Below are positions 44,701-52,912 of a stretch of DNA of 64,000 nucleotides, piece after piece (the first letter of the stretch is position 1; each line of letters opens with the position of its first letter). The position numbers and the translations under genes were made by a program. This DNA comes from Cardiocondyla obscurior. Its lineage: Eukaryota; Arthropoda; Insecta; Hymenoptera; Formicidae. The notes below the pieces were generated by a model, which made no database searches, was not told the DNA's origin, and worked only from the letters and a program-made list of their open reading frames with translations. The stretch covers positions 4,171,001-4,235,000 of the forward strand of contig NC_091879.1 in NCBI RefSeq assembly GCF_019399895.1, written 5' to 3'.

Positions 44701-47700
44701 GGCTTTCTTTTATGAAATGTCTTCTTTAAAAAATTTTTGTAATTACACTTGCTCACGAGCTATTATACTAATTCGCATTTCATCTCATTTTTAACTTTTC
44801 ATCGTTGAAACATAAGGAATCGTTCGCTACGTGTTTCTAGCCGGTTTTCCTTTGTCTAAAAAAAATAAAGGTACCGCAGCTCATTTACTCTTGACAAATT
44901 GCTAATATTTCCTTTCACTCGTGGATTCATAAGCAATTTCGTTAAAATTAAGAACCCAGAAATAAGACCTGCATTATTCTTTACGATTCATCGCAGATAT
45001 CGCGACCACCGGCTAGCTGTCCTTACGTAACGAGTAACGTCAAAAAATTTCCATATGGTAAATCGATTCCTTGAACCGAATGACGCGACTGACAACTCTA
45101 CCGCAACTGTCAAAATATTGATTAGCTTCTTATAAAATGTTAATTAACCCTGCATTAGATTAGTTTACCGCAAAATTCTATTTAAGATCGACACGATTTC
45201 ATTGTTCCGAGCTTGTTAACTAATAGGGTCATAAAAAAAAAAAATAATACGCAACGGAAAAAAAGAAATGTTTTTAGCTTGGTTACGCCAAGCTTTGAAG
45301 ATATTTGTTCTAGGTTTATCTTTAAAAGTGACGGATGTCTAGACACAATGCTTTCAAACAAATATTCATAACCATAAAAAATCTTTCCATAATCTCCAGA
45401 AACTGAGGCTTGGAGGCCCTTGCTTTCTCTGATGGGGGTCCTAGAGTGGACAACAAACTTGCATAGCGTCGATACGACGCGAAGAAAAATTAGAATTTTG
45501 AGTTTAAGGATACACTATAAACATATTATATCTTTGCGTCACTCTAAGATCCTTTTAAAGCTTTTTCTATTTCTTTCTTGAAAAGAAGATGCATCGAAAA
45601 AATGCGCTATCGTTTTTTTTTCTTTTTCTTTTTTTTTTTTTCAGGGATAATATTTTCCTTTCAAAAAAATGCACAGTTCATTATTTTCAAGTGCAGCATT
45701 GACTTTTTATCTATATTATGCTGAAAAACTTTTGCTGTCTATTAAAGTTGGTTTTCCGGTACAAACGCACAAGAGCTTCGTGAAAAGATGGAGATTAATC
45801 ATATTTCACGGTTGTGGAACAAAAGATAAGCTTAAAATTAAGGTTTAAATAAAAATATTTTACCCAATTTCGTAAACGACGAATACGATAAATAATTTTT
45901 TCTTTTAATATTACATTTAAAAAATAATATTAAAATATTATTATTAAAAAAAAAAAAAAATCTAAATCCAAAAATTTAATATATTCAATGATTTAGTTAA
46001 ATATTAATAAAATTCTAAATTGTGCAATACATATAACTTGCAACATGTTCGTAATAAAATAACGTACAGACAGCTTATCGAGCACTCGCTAATTTCTGAA
46101 TTAAGAGGGGAATGTTTAACCAAGAGTCGGTTAGCAAGTAAATTTAGACGAAGGCGGAGCTAACTAGTAGGAAGAACTTGATTCCTCTTAACGGGCCATT
46201 CGCCTTCCACCATAGCAGCCATTTTGGAGCATCCCAAGCACATTATTCTCTTTACGAGCCCACTCTTTCCTATCTTATCTCTTTTCTCATCTTCCCCATT
46301 TCCCAACTGCCTTAATGATCAATAATACTAATTCGAACAGCACTTCGAACGATTTTACTTGCAGTCCAACGAGAGTTTTATGAGGCTACCGCAATCAAAT
46401 AAACCATTTATTTTAATTTATGAAATTCTCATTAACTAATTAAAAATCTTATTAACTCTGTTATCAACGATTATTACCAAGAATAAATATTTTTTATATT
46501 AAAAAAAAAGAACGTATAAATAAAATTTCACCAATATTAAGCTGTTGCAATTGATTAGATTATCGCTGTAACATGCAGCGTCGGCAATTAAAACACAAAA
46601 TTGAGAGTCGCTATTAATGTTCAGACACAGGAGCATGAAGTTTTGATAAACGACACGGTTATTGTCGCGTACTATGGTCGTGACGTGAAACGTGTTTTAG
46701 CTGTAAAACGTATGATAACGTGGATGGACTTGGAACTTTCACAGTCCGTAGAGTATATGGAAAGCGTAAGTTATACATCGTTGATATCCACAGTTACGTT
46801 AGATCATTTTATCGCATTTGGTAGTAATTTCATAAATACTTCGTATACAAAAGATCACTCCGGCTTTCTTTATTTAATTCTATTTATTCTATTCTATTTA
46901 TGAAAATGTGAATGCGCACCGCGGCGTAAAATATATCTGCGAGAAGGAAAAAAGAAAAAAGGAGGCAGATTAATTGCCGATAAATTACGTTGCGGCTACG
47001 CCGATAAATGATTAATTATCGCAAGTTACATTGCGGCCAAGCCTAATCGGACGCGTTGCCGTTCGATTAATTTTTATCGACGGGAATATTCTAACAATGT
47101 GACATCACGGCTTCTTTGCGGGATCGTCTAATAATTATGGTAGAAAGGCGTATCAGTTCGGTAATTACGAGAGATACGTTACGTTATCTGCTGCGTAACA
47201 CGCGATACGAAATTGCAAGTGTCGCCAGAATGAAAGAGGCGATAAAATATACAGAACGATAAGGACCAATAACACAATAGCTTGTACGCTCCGTCCGGGT
47301 TAACGATGTTGTCTAACGAGAGCGAAATTTTAATATTGATAAAAAACAAAACAAAAAAAAAGAAGCAAAAAAAAAATTATCGCGGCGCTGGAAAACTAGT
47401 CGTTTACGTCAAAAGTAAACCAAATCAGTCGACGCGACTTTATCTGGAGGTTAAAAATATGCCAGCTCTGTAATTGCTATTTTTAGCGGCTACTCTTTCA
47501 CAGAGTCAGATAAACTGTGCGGAATCTCCGTTCGATTATTAATAACGATATCGCCGTAAATCTTGCGCCGCGAAGAAACGCACCGTGATCCGGGGGGGGG
47601 GGTGATTGTTAATTACCGTTCCTGCAGCCGACGCAGATCCGAGCCGTTATAGCGTAATGGTTTAATAACGTAACTCGAGCAGCCCGTCACTTCCTTTATC

Positions 47701-50650
47701 GTTGACCCAAAACAAATTATCATTTGTTAACTTAGATAACAATACGCTCCCGAAAATATTCTACAAATTAATAATAGAGCCTTTCCGATTAATCTTTTTC
47801 TCTTTCTTTCTATTTTATTTTTTTCTTTCCTCTCTCGAGGTGCGTTTGCCTCGGTTACGATTTTGTTGGATATGTATAAACGAGGAATTTAAATTACACT
47901 ATTAAATCCGGCGTGTACGCCAGCGCGTTCAGCGAACGAAGGCGACGTGGCGGAGGATGACGGCAATAACTGCTCTTGATATGACGATGGCGATGATTTA
48001 ATGTAACATCGGTTTACGTGAACCATGACTTTTGTGCGGCACCGTGACCTCGCCACGTTGAACCCGAGCAGGCACAAGCCTCCGACTGTACGGCGAAACC
48101 AGGCCTTCGGCGAAGCCGACTTCACAGACAACGAGAACGATCGCGGCTATCTCGAAGATTTTTCGATATTTATACGCGGCTTCTTAAAAATTCCATCTTT
48201 CCTTAATACCGAACTAAAAGTAGAACTTCTGGATAATAGGCGTCCCGGCCGGCCTGGCAAATTACCGGTCATTTAAATTTACGAGTATTAGGGGGCCAAT
48301 TTCTGCGCGTTTTTCCACTGTTAAACGACCGCGTGCTTTCGTTTTTTTTTTAATTAACTAACTAGTGGAAAAAGTATAAAAGTCCCGTTTGTGTAATACA
48401 CTTTTAATGTGATAAAAATAATATCGATACATTATTAAACGTTCGACTGCTGCAAATGGGCAATAAAGATAACGACTTATACTTTAAAAAATTAAAATTT
48501 GTCATAAAAAATATGAGAGACGAAATGTTCTTAATTTTCTTTTTTTCTTTTTTTTTTTTCTTTTTTTTGTGACTACTTATCCGATCAAAATTGTAAAAAC
48601 AACTTGCACGGACAACTTGACATTTTGCACTTTTGATATATTTACGTAAAGATAGTTACGAAATGAAAGTACGAAATCGTCTGACTCGACGCGATGAGAT
48701 CTTTCGAACTTCACCTTCTTCATATAAAATATCATATTTGTTATCGCGGCATGTTCGCTCAAACGTTTACAGGAACTAGTGGCGCAACAGGTCAACAGAC
48801 GTCGTACGAAAAAATTGTTTTAATAAGCAGTTACTGAATTTTTGGAAGGAGAGTAGAGTTTGGTAAACAGAAATATCGAAAGTGCAAGTTACGAAATTGG
48901 AAATTAGTCGGGCGAAGAAAAAGACCGATTCCTCGATGTACATATATTTTTTTTTTCTAATCTCAGCGGGGACCGGGATTTATTCAGTCCCCGCTGAGAT
49001 TAGAATACCGTAATAATTACGGTATTAAAAGCAAACGGTCTATTTGTATAGACATGTGACTCATAAAATTCCGGCATGCCGACGCGACCAACGTGCAACA
49101 ATCTTTCGTTTATTAATATTTCGAGCGGGAAGTATGTACGTGCACCGAGGAAAGAAAAAAAAGCACCGTTGATATGACTAAATATTTTCAGTTGAGTATT
49201 TTCAATTAAACATTTTCAACTGACGTTTCTTCATTTGAAATATGTCGTGTTAAATGTATCTTCATAAGAACATGATATTTTTGTGAATTAACGAATCCTG
49301 TTTGCTCGACCGGCCGTGCGATTTGCTTAGTTAACACTTTTTCTTCCTCGGTGTATTTAAGAATCTTTAATTCCGGTGCCACGCGTAGAAATTCGTGCGT
49401 CGCGTTAATTATTCTGCAAGCTGATCCTTAAAAATTTTACTTTCTATATATTTTAATATCCGGAAGCGGTTACGTAACGCGAAATAAACGAGGAAATGGA
49501 AATTCGGAATTTTATTTATTCCACTGTCGCGTTTCGTCAGTTCTCGATAAGTCAAGAAGCGTAACAGGCGGATGCGTCGCGATCAGCAGGACAAAGTTCT
49601 CTGAATCAAAAAGTAATCGAAGGTGGCGGCTCGTCTTTAAACATCACGAAATGACACGCGTTAAAATGACTCAGAAGACACGTGACGCAGCGTGCAAGTG
49701 TTTAAATAGAAATAATGGCGACCCTGACGATCGAGTCGATAAAATTCAAACGGTCGAGGGAACGGTCAAAGTGACTGCAACAGGTACTACCGATGCGTTC
49801 ATAACTTTATCAAAACGCTGAGAGCGACGGTGCGATTTTTATTATCGGCGCGGCTAATAAGTCTCGCGAAAAATAAAGTTCTCTTAAAATATTACATTAA
49901 AATAAAAATCCGTAAAATAAATGTAAACCGTATTTTTCCCTGCATGAACGATTTTTTATCTATCATGTATTCGTATTAAAAAAAAAAAGAAAAAAAAAGG
50001 AGCAACATTTAAACAAGAAAAGCGCGCGTCTCAGTTCAGCGCGACTTTCCATTTAATAAAATAACAGCAGCGAAGTCGCCAAGAGGCGACCGCGTGCATA
50101 CGTTCTCGAATAGTTTTAAAACAAACAGCGAGAAAATTTTTCGTGCCGAAAATTCCCTTTGCCGGGGCGTAAACGACGAAGGGACGATTCGCGACGGGCG
50201 CGGTGAGGCCGAGTGCAACCGGCGGCTGCATCGGCCAGTAGTACACGCACGTATGCCGGCGGACGTTATCGCAAAACCAGAGGCAAGCGTTATCACTCTG
50301 ATATCCAACATATATACATCCTTCACAACCGGCCCCTGGCCTCCAGTAACTCGCGGACCACCGACTCAGTTGAGCGCTTTAGTGACACACCGTGTACATG
50401 CTACCGTAAATTGTCCCGCGTCCCGGGACCGGGAGACTGCCTGCGATCGCGCGCAAAAATCGACTCGGTTTGGGTGTCGCCGAGCCTTCGATCGGTCCAA
50501 AAAAAAAAATTCTCTCCCCCGCGAAAAAGAAAGGGGGGGACCGTGGACCCACCCTTACCGAGGTCGCGAAAGGTGGAAGTGACACTCACCGTATTCTCGA
50601 TGTCGATACTTGGCCACATGCTTGCCGTCGTCGTCGCTCCGTCTCTTCAT
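3132..50650 (-). CDS. GATAe: GATA zinc-finger transcription factor, GATA4/5/6 class, probably GATAe (whole gene)
   Basis: Nuclear sequence-specific activator that binds WGATAR sites; GATAe acts in endoderm/midgut in Drosophila (family knowledge). Eight proposed coding exons: 50590-50650, 24468-24882, 23092-24048, 13892-14022, 13168-13473, 5941-6116, 3727-4048 and 3132-3511. All junctions are GT-AG, phases fit throughout, and the sum is 916 codons including the stop. N-finger cysteines fall near residues 638/641/659/662 and C-finger cysteines near 692/695/713/716, followed by the basic tail QTRKRKPKGG. The N-terminal two thirds is low-complexity (Q, H, P, S rich). The linker LVKQPRRL and the C-finger tail MKKDSIQTRKRKPKG fit GATAe better than pannier (MRKDGIQTRKRKPKK) or serpent (QTRNRKLS), judged from memory of the family. 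The first exon is the least certain part; the other seven are well supported. Confidence 0.8.
3727..4048 (-). CDS. GATAe: GATA factor exon 7: C-terminal zinc finger and basic tail
   Basis: Codes SATRRLGLACSNCETTMTSL, then WRRNSHGEPVCNACGLYYKL and the basic tail MKKDSIQTRKRKPKGG, which is the principal WGATAR-binding module. After the finger comes an asparagine-rich stretch (3747-3811) with blocks of N interrupted by T and S, ending in SFKLEPG. Acceptor TGTCCCTAG at 4049; donor G|GTATGTAAA at 3726. The N-to-C finger junction falls exactly between exons 6 and 7, the usual intron position in GATA genes. Confidence 0.95.
4049..5940 (-). other. GATAe: Intron between the two GATA finger exons
   Basis: 1.9-kb intron. 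Contains a (GA)n/(AAAG) microsatellite at 4121-4178, poly-T runs at 4326-4341 and 4872-4898, and a CT-rich tract at 5626-5655. No additional coding exon is visible. Confidence 0.7.
4121..4178. repeat. (GA)n / AAAGAG microsatellite
   Basis: Purine-only tract of alternating GA interrupted by AAAG units, within the intron between the zinc-finger exons. Confidence 0.85.
5941..6116 (-). CDS. GATAe: GATA factor exon 6: N-terminal zinc finger
   Basis: Codes HNIEAEYFTEGRECVNCG, the complete finger CX2C-X17-CX2C with STPLWRRDGTGHYLCNACG, then LYHKMNGMNRPLVKQPRRL. Acceptor TGAAATACAG at 6117; donor CTG|GTAAGG at 5940, phase 0. In GATA factors this finger binds FOG/U-shaped-type cofactors and GATC-like DNA (family knowledge). 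The open frame running past the donor to 5731 is intronic read-through. Confidence 0.95.
6117..13167 (-). other. GATAe: Intron between exon 5 and exon 6
   Basis: 7-kb intron. Mixed GC-rich islands (around 7500-8340, 11950-12350) and AT-rich homopolymer blocks. GC-rich islands give overlapping open frames in several frames, which argues against any being a gene. One ATG-started frame at 10697-10939 (80 codons) is unrecognised. A 40-bp imperfect direct repeat occurs at about 7579-7621 and 8192-8232. Confidence 0.6.
13168..13473 (-). CDS. GATAe: GATA factor exon 5: activation-type linker before the N-finger
   Basis: Begins GLNTLSIPEDYGSKST across the splice and ends in APTQISAAASLTA. The middle contains FGTRTSFRGYSPPYSSS and a W-T-Y segment, again like the Tyr/Ser/Pro-rich stretch upstream of GATA fingers. 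The acceptor CAACAGTTACAG is at 13474; the donor A|GTAAGTAAA is at 13167. Phase 1 in, phase 1 out. The last base pairs with TG of the next exon to make a Met codon just before HNIEAEYF. Confidence 0.85.
13892..14022 (-). CDS. GATAe: GATA factor exon 4: Ser/Thr/Pro-rich linker
   Basis: Codes SSSLYRPINNTMGTVAG, then TYTLPYMTNSPTELPSS and QLWNAPG. The acceptor is TGTTACAG at 14023; the donor G|GTAGGTATC is at 13891. Enters in phase 2 and leaves in phase 1. The composition (Tyr, Ser, Pro, Trp) resembles the activation-domain segment that precedes the fingers in GATA4/5/6 proteins. Just past the donor is a near-perfect tandem 12-bp repeat (13864-13889) that partly mirrors the donor sequence. Confidence 0.8.
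14023..23091 (-). other. GATAe: Intron between exon 3 and exon 4
   Basis: 9-kb intron, mostly AT-rich with long poly-A/T runs. Contains a CT-repeat tract at 21361-21402 and two CACGTG E-boxes 28 bp apart (about 20371 and 20396). No coding exon is recognised; frames such as 19736-20299 are poly-T driven. Confidence 0.6.
21361..21402. repeat. (CT)n microsatellite
   Basis: CT repeat with TTT interruptions in the intron between GATA exons 3 and 4. Confidence 0.85.
23092..24048 (-). CDS. GATAe: GATA factor exon 3: large His/Gln-rich region
   Basis: 957-nt exon with many HH and QQ runs, then a more ordinary stretch containing LQSFTHLTAMQPPPSVQ and VPDPLYIDSIYTHH. The acceptor at 24049 follows a good pyrimidine tract and TTGAAG. 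The donor is AG|GTTAGTG at 23091. Entry and exit are both phase 2, so the exon is in frame with both neighbours. The reading frame stays open past the donor into intron sequence, but that tail (22914-23091) is poly-F and hydrophobic and is not part of the protein. The histidine and glutamine tracts are codon-repeat driven and likely vary in length between individuals. Confidence 0.85.
24468..24882 (-). CDS. GATAe: GATA factor exon 2: acidic/polyglutamine N-terminal region
   Basis: Acidic, low-complexity segment with a glutamine run of more than ten residues (24705-24753) and an alanine/valine-rich stretch, ending in YTLHELDYHSTHIIHE. The donor is AG|GTAAGCG at 24467. The acceptor GATAACGCAG at 24883 follows a T-rich tract and is preferred. 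If the upstream exon is wrong, translation could instead begin at the in-frame ATG at 24907, which adds MICFDDNA to the front. Probably part of the transactivation region; no conserved domain is visible. Confidence 0.7.
24883..32264 (-). other. Non-coding interval upstream of GATA exon 2 (left part of proposed first intron)
   Basis: No protein gene recognised. Holds a GATA-motif cluster at 29298-29328, a purine-rich run at 25371-25450, and a GC-rich, promoter-like block at about 31690-31976 that ends in a plus-strand donor (GTAAGT at 31977) and may be the first exon of the repeated-exon transcript. Confidence 0.5.
29298..29328. promoter_or_regulatory. Cluster of four GATA motifs
   Basis: GATA occurs at 29298, 29308, 29317 and 29325, all on the plus strand, three of them as TGATA and two as TGATAAG, close to one helical turn apart. 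In the proposed first intron of a GATA factor gene this could be an autoregulatory enhancer element; the function is inferred. Confidence 0.4.
32265..33092 (+). ncRNA. Spliced repeated-exon transcript, probably long non-coding RNA
   Basis: Four exons with consensus splice sites: 32265-32331 (TTACAG|, |GTAAGAA), 32430-32515 (TTGCAG|, |GTAAGAA), 32618-32920 (TTACAG|, |GTAAGCA) and 33049-33092 (TTACAG|, |GTGAGT). A donor GTAAGT at 31977 suggests an upstream exon in the GC-rich block before it. The first three listed exons end in homologous 56-nt units (32276-32331, 32460-32515, 32865-32920) flush with the donor. Read in the frame starting CTG AGA GGA, all three units are open, but splicing does not keep that frame between the first two and stops occur in 32618-32680, so no long protein results. 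Runs antisense to, and within, the proposed first intron of the GATA gene. The transcript end is not visible. Confidence 0.6.
38461..38487. repeat. (TAAAA)n microsatellite
   Basis: Five tandem AAAAT/TAAAA pentamers following a poly-A stretch. Confidence 0.8.
45277..45296. repeat. Short perfect hairpin
   Basis: AGCTTGG-TTACG-CCAAGCT, seven perfect pairs with a five-base loop. Probably incidental. Confidence 0.5.
48955..49026. repeat. Two adjacent perfect inverted repeats (hairpins)
   Basis: First hairpin: arms 48955-48973 and 48987-49005, 19 perfect base pairs around CTAATCTCAGCGGGGAC, with a 13-nt loop. Immediately beside and overlapping its foot is a second perfect palindrome, AATACCGTAAT-A-ATTACGGTATT, at 49004-49026. 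Could be a small foldback element, a small-RNA precursor or a protein-binding palindrome; no target-site duplication is evident. Confidence 0.85.
50590..50650 (-). CDS. GATAe: Putative first coding exon of the GATA factor gene
   Basis: Reads MKRRSDDDGKHVAKYRHREY plus one base, from an ATG at 50650-50648 to a strong donor, G|GTGAGTGTC. It ends in phase 1, exactly what the acceptor at 24882 needs, so the junction would code V. It lies inside a CpG-rich, GAGA-rich block typical of an insect promoter. There is a G at -3 of the ATG. The link across about 25.7 kb is inference; the alternative is a start at the ATG at 24907. A second ATG at 50619 in another frame would end in phase 0 and gives a stop after the same acceptor. 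Confidence 0.45.
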
Positions 50651-51126
50651 CTCGCGGTCGCCCGTTCGCTACAGATCACCTCGTGCCCGATGTCCCACGT
50701 CGCGCAAGGAGGAGAAAGAGGGACGGGGGAGGGGGGGAAGAAGGAGCTTTCCGTCTGACAGCCGGCCTCCGATCTGCAATTCGCACTGCGTGAAAGACTT
50801 GACACTTTTTATCGGACGAGGGTGATCGCGGCTACGGTCATCCTCACCTACACTGTCTTGGAAAGTAATCGCGCGCGCTGATCCTGCCGCTATTGCGCAC
50901 GCGAAAGATCGTGGGGGCGATTAGATGATGCTGCGTGCACACCGCGACCGAACGAAAATTCAGATCCGGGCTTTTGCCGACTGTACGAGAACTCGCGCCA
51001 CTGCTCTATGATCGGGAGCGAGGCTCGCGTATATTATGCACATAGAGCAAACGAAGCAGAAGAGGAAGAGAGACGAAGTGAGAAGTAGAGGAACGGAGCT
51101 AGAAAAGACGGTAAAACAAAAGGGGC

Positions 51127-51158
<32 letters not shown>

Positions 51159-52100
51159 CGAGAGAGAAAGAAAGAGAACGAGAGGCTGAGAGAGACGCAA
51201 AATGAGCGGGCAATTGCGGCTTCGCGGATGGCCGATGCGAGCTTGCTGGCGAGCTGGCCGAGTGAACGAAGGCAAGACGAAGATATCGCGAGAATGAACA
51301 CGCAAACAAAGAAGAACGAAGGGAGGGGGAGTGAATAGGTCGAGGAACAGGACGGAGCAAGTCCGTGAAGAACAAGGAAGAGAGAAAGAAAGATAGAGGG
51401 AATAGTGTAAAATAGCCCAGAGAGAGAGAGACAGAGGAGAGAGAACGACCAATTCGAGTTGTGATCGCGAGCGGAGTAGCGAACTCGAGAGGGGGAGTTG
51501 GTGCCTCATGTCGATGCCGCGATGGTAGGAGCACCGCGAATCATGCTAGAGAAAAGTATGGGAGTAGTAAAATCGCCACACGACGCGGCAGTATGCGAGG
51601 CTATTATCGCACAAGGTTCTATATCCATCTACGCGACGTTTCCTTATCAGCCCGAGGGAGGAGGGGGCTGGCTAGTGACCACCTCCTACCCCTACTTCTC
51701 TTCGAGTCGCCCCGAGGTCGACTGTCCTGCATATTTCGCGCACAACATTAACGACCCGCTAGCGTCCACCCGCGATTTTATTTGCGCTCCCGTTAGCTCG
51801 CACCTTGGAATTTTTTTTACAGGGAACGTTGTCCAATCGGCGGACGATTCCTCGAACCGAATATCGTCGCAGCTGCGCCCATTCATGAAATTTTTCCTAT
51901 TTTAAAACTCACTTCGTGGGGCCGTAATTTTCAAGCCTTAAATTTCACTTCGATATTACTCTGAATTAAAAAAATGTCGCCACGTAGGATAACGCTAATT
52001 ACATATCCGACAACGTTGTCTTGTCTTCTAACTTTGAGACTTTTTTTAACTTGCCTTTGAGCGACTCCTGAATGACAAAACGAAATGAAAAAGAATATCA
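50651..52100 (-). promoter_or_regulatory. CpG- and GAGA-rich promoter-like block
   Basis: Sequence upstream of the proposed first GATA exon is GC-rich with many CpG, then carries a (GA)n tract at 51127-51154 and further GAGA-rich stretches to 51446. Overlapping open frames on both strands here reflect composition. GAGA tracts are typical of paused developmental promoters in insects (general knowledge); the assignment to this gene is inference. Confidence 0.4.
51127..51181. repeat. (GA)n microsatellite
   Basis: An uninterrupted run of about fourteen GA units followed by imperfect AG-rich sequence. Possible GAGA-factor binding platform. Confidence 0.85.
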
Positions 52101-52564
52101 CGCACACAGCAAAAGTCCGAGGCACATAAAGAGTATGAGAAGGGAAGGAAGGAGTGTTTATAAGGTCGGCGAGGCTGAAGCATAAGCAAACGGCTCGGTG
52201 ACTGTTTCAAGAGTGCCAGGTTACAGACACTTGGCTGTCAAGGACAAGCCTATCCATTCATTCGTTCGCTTCTAATCGATCACTCGTTCATTCATTCATC
52301 CGCCAATTGATTATTGCTAGCTCGCGTAACGTTCGCGTATACGTTAATATTGGTTTTACCAAAATATTTGGGACGCCGCACGGCGAGCCGAGAGCGAATT
52401 TTTTCCATTAGATGCAACCTAAGCATACACCTCTAAATCACACTATGCCAAAATAAGCGTCGCAATTCATTCCTGATACGTAACATGAGGCTTTGAAGTC
52501 GAGATTTACGACACATCTAATATCATTATCCTGCACTATTAAAGAATACCAATCACTAAATATT

Positions 52565-52912
52565 TTATAAGAGAAAACAGGTAATTAGTATCCTGAGGGT
52601 ACGAACAATTAACAAAGCAACAACATATGATAAATAAATTTGCTCACCGGTGTTGTACACTAGCTAAATATGCACTCCAAGCTATACCTGAAACAAAAAA
52701 AAATTATGCATGTATTATCAGAGTTAAAAAATGGGTGTATATAGACATTGTTCAAGTAAATTTAAGTACTTTGCATTGATTAATTGAATAAATATCTCAT
52801 GGTATCAGTCTCATAATTATTGCCACAAATATGCAAATATATAAATAATTAATAAGATATTTAACTAACCAGCTAGTGTATTGCGGTATAATTTGTTCAT
52901 CTCAGGATCCAT
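52565..52912 (-). CDS. Candidate 36-residue membrane microprotein (three exons)
   Basis: Exons 52870-52912, 52648-52687 and 52565-52592 are joined by GT-AG introns (donors G|GTTAGT and G|GTGAGC; acceptors TTGTTTCAG and ACCCTCAG) with phases that fit. The product begins MDPEMNKLYRNTLAG and continues IAWSAYLASVQHR, then ILITCFLL and stop; the middle and end are hydrophobic, suggesting one membrane-spanning segment. A possible 5' UTR intron (donor GTAAGT near 53024, acceptor CTTCTAG near 52963) supports a real transcript. Two out-of-frame ATGs precede the start. I do not recognise the family. It lies downstream of, and on the same strand as, Tom40. Alternative: a spliced non-coding RNA. Confidence 0.4.

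Larger units (their letters stand above)
33093..50589 (-). other. Long non-coding interval (right part of proposed first intron)
   Basis: 17.5 kb with no recognised protein gene. Many poly-A/T runs; a (TAAAA)n microsatellite at 38461-38487; a run of ten G at about 47592-47601; hairpins at 45277-45296 and 48955-49026. Open frames such as 44351-44794, 46601-46903 and 43192-43590 begin with GTG or TTG rather than ATG and match no family I know. Confidence 0.5.

Noticed and set aside
44351..44794. 147-codon plus frame
   Set aside because: Starts with GTG, no recognised motif; one such frame is not surprising in 64 kb read in six frames.
46601..46903. 100-codon plus frame
   Set aside because: No ATG start (begins TTG), ends in poly-aliphatic AT-rich sequence, no recognised family.
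50094..50825. Six or more overlapping frames of 70-180 codons on both strands
   Set aside because: They overlap in all frames, mostly lack ATG starts and are arginine/serine rich, as expected in CpG-rich DNA; only the 61-nt minus exon with a strong donor is kept.
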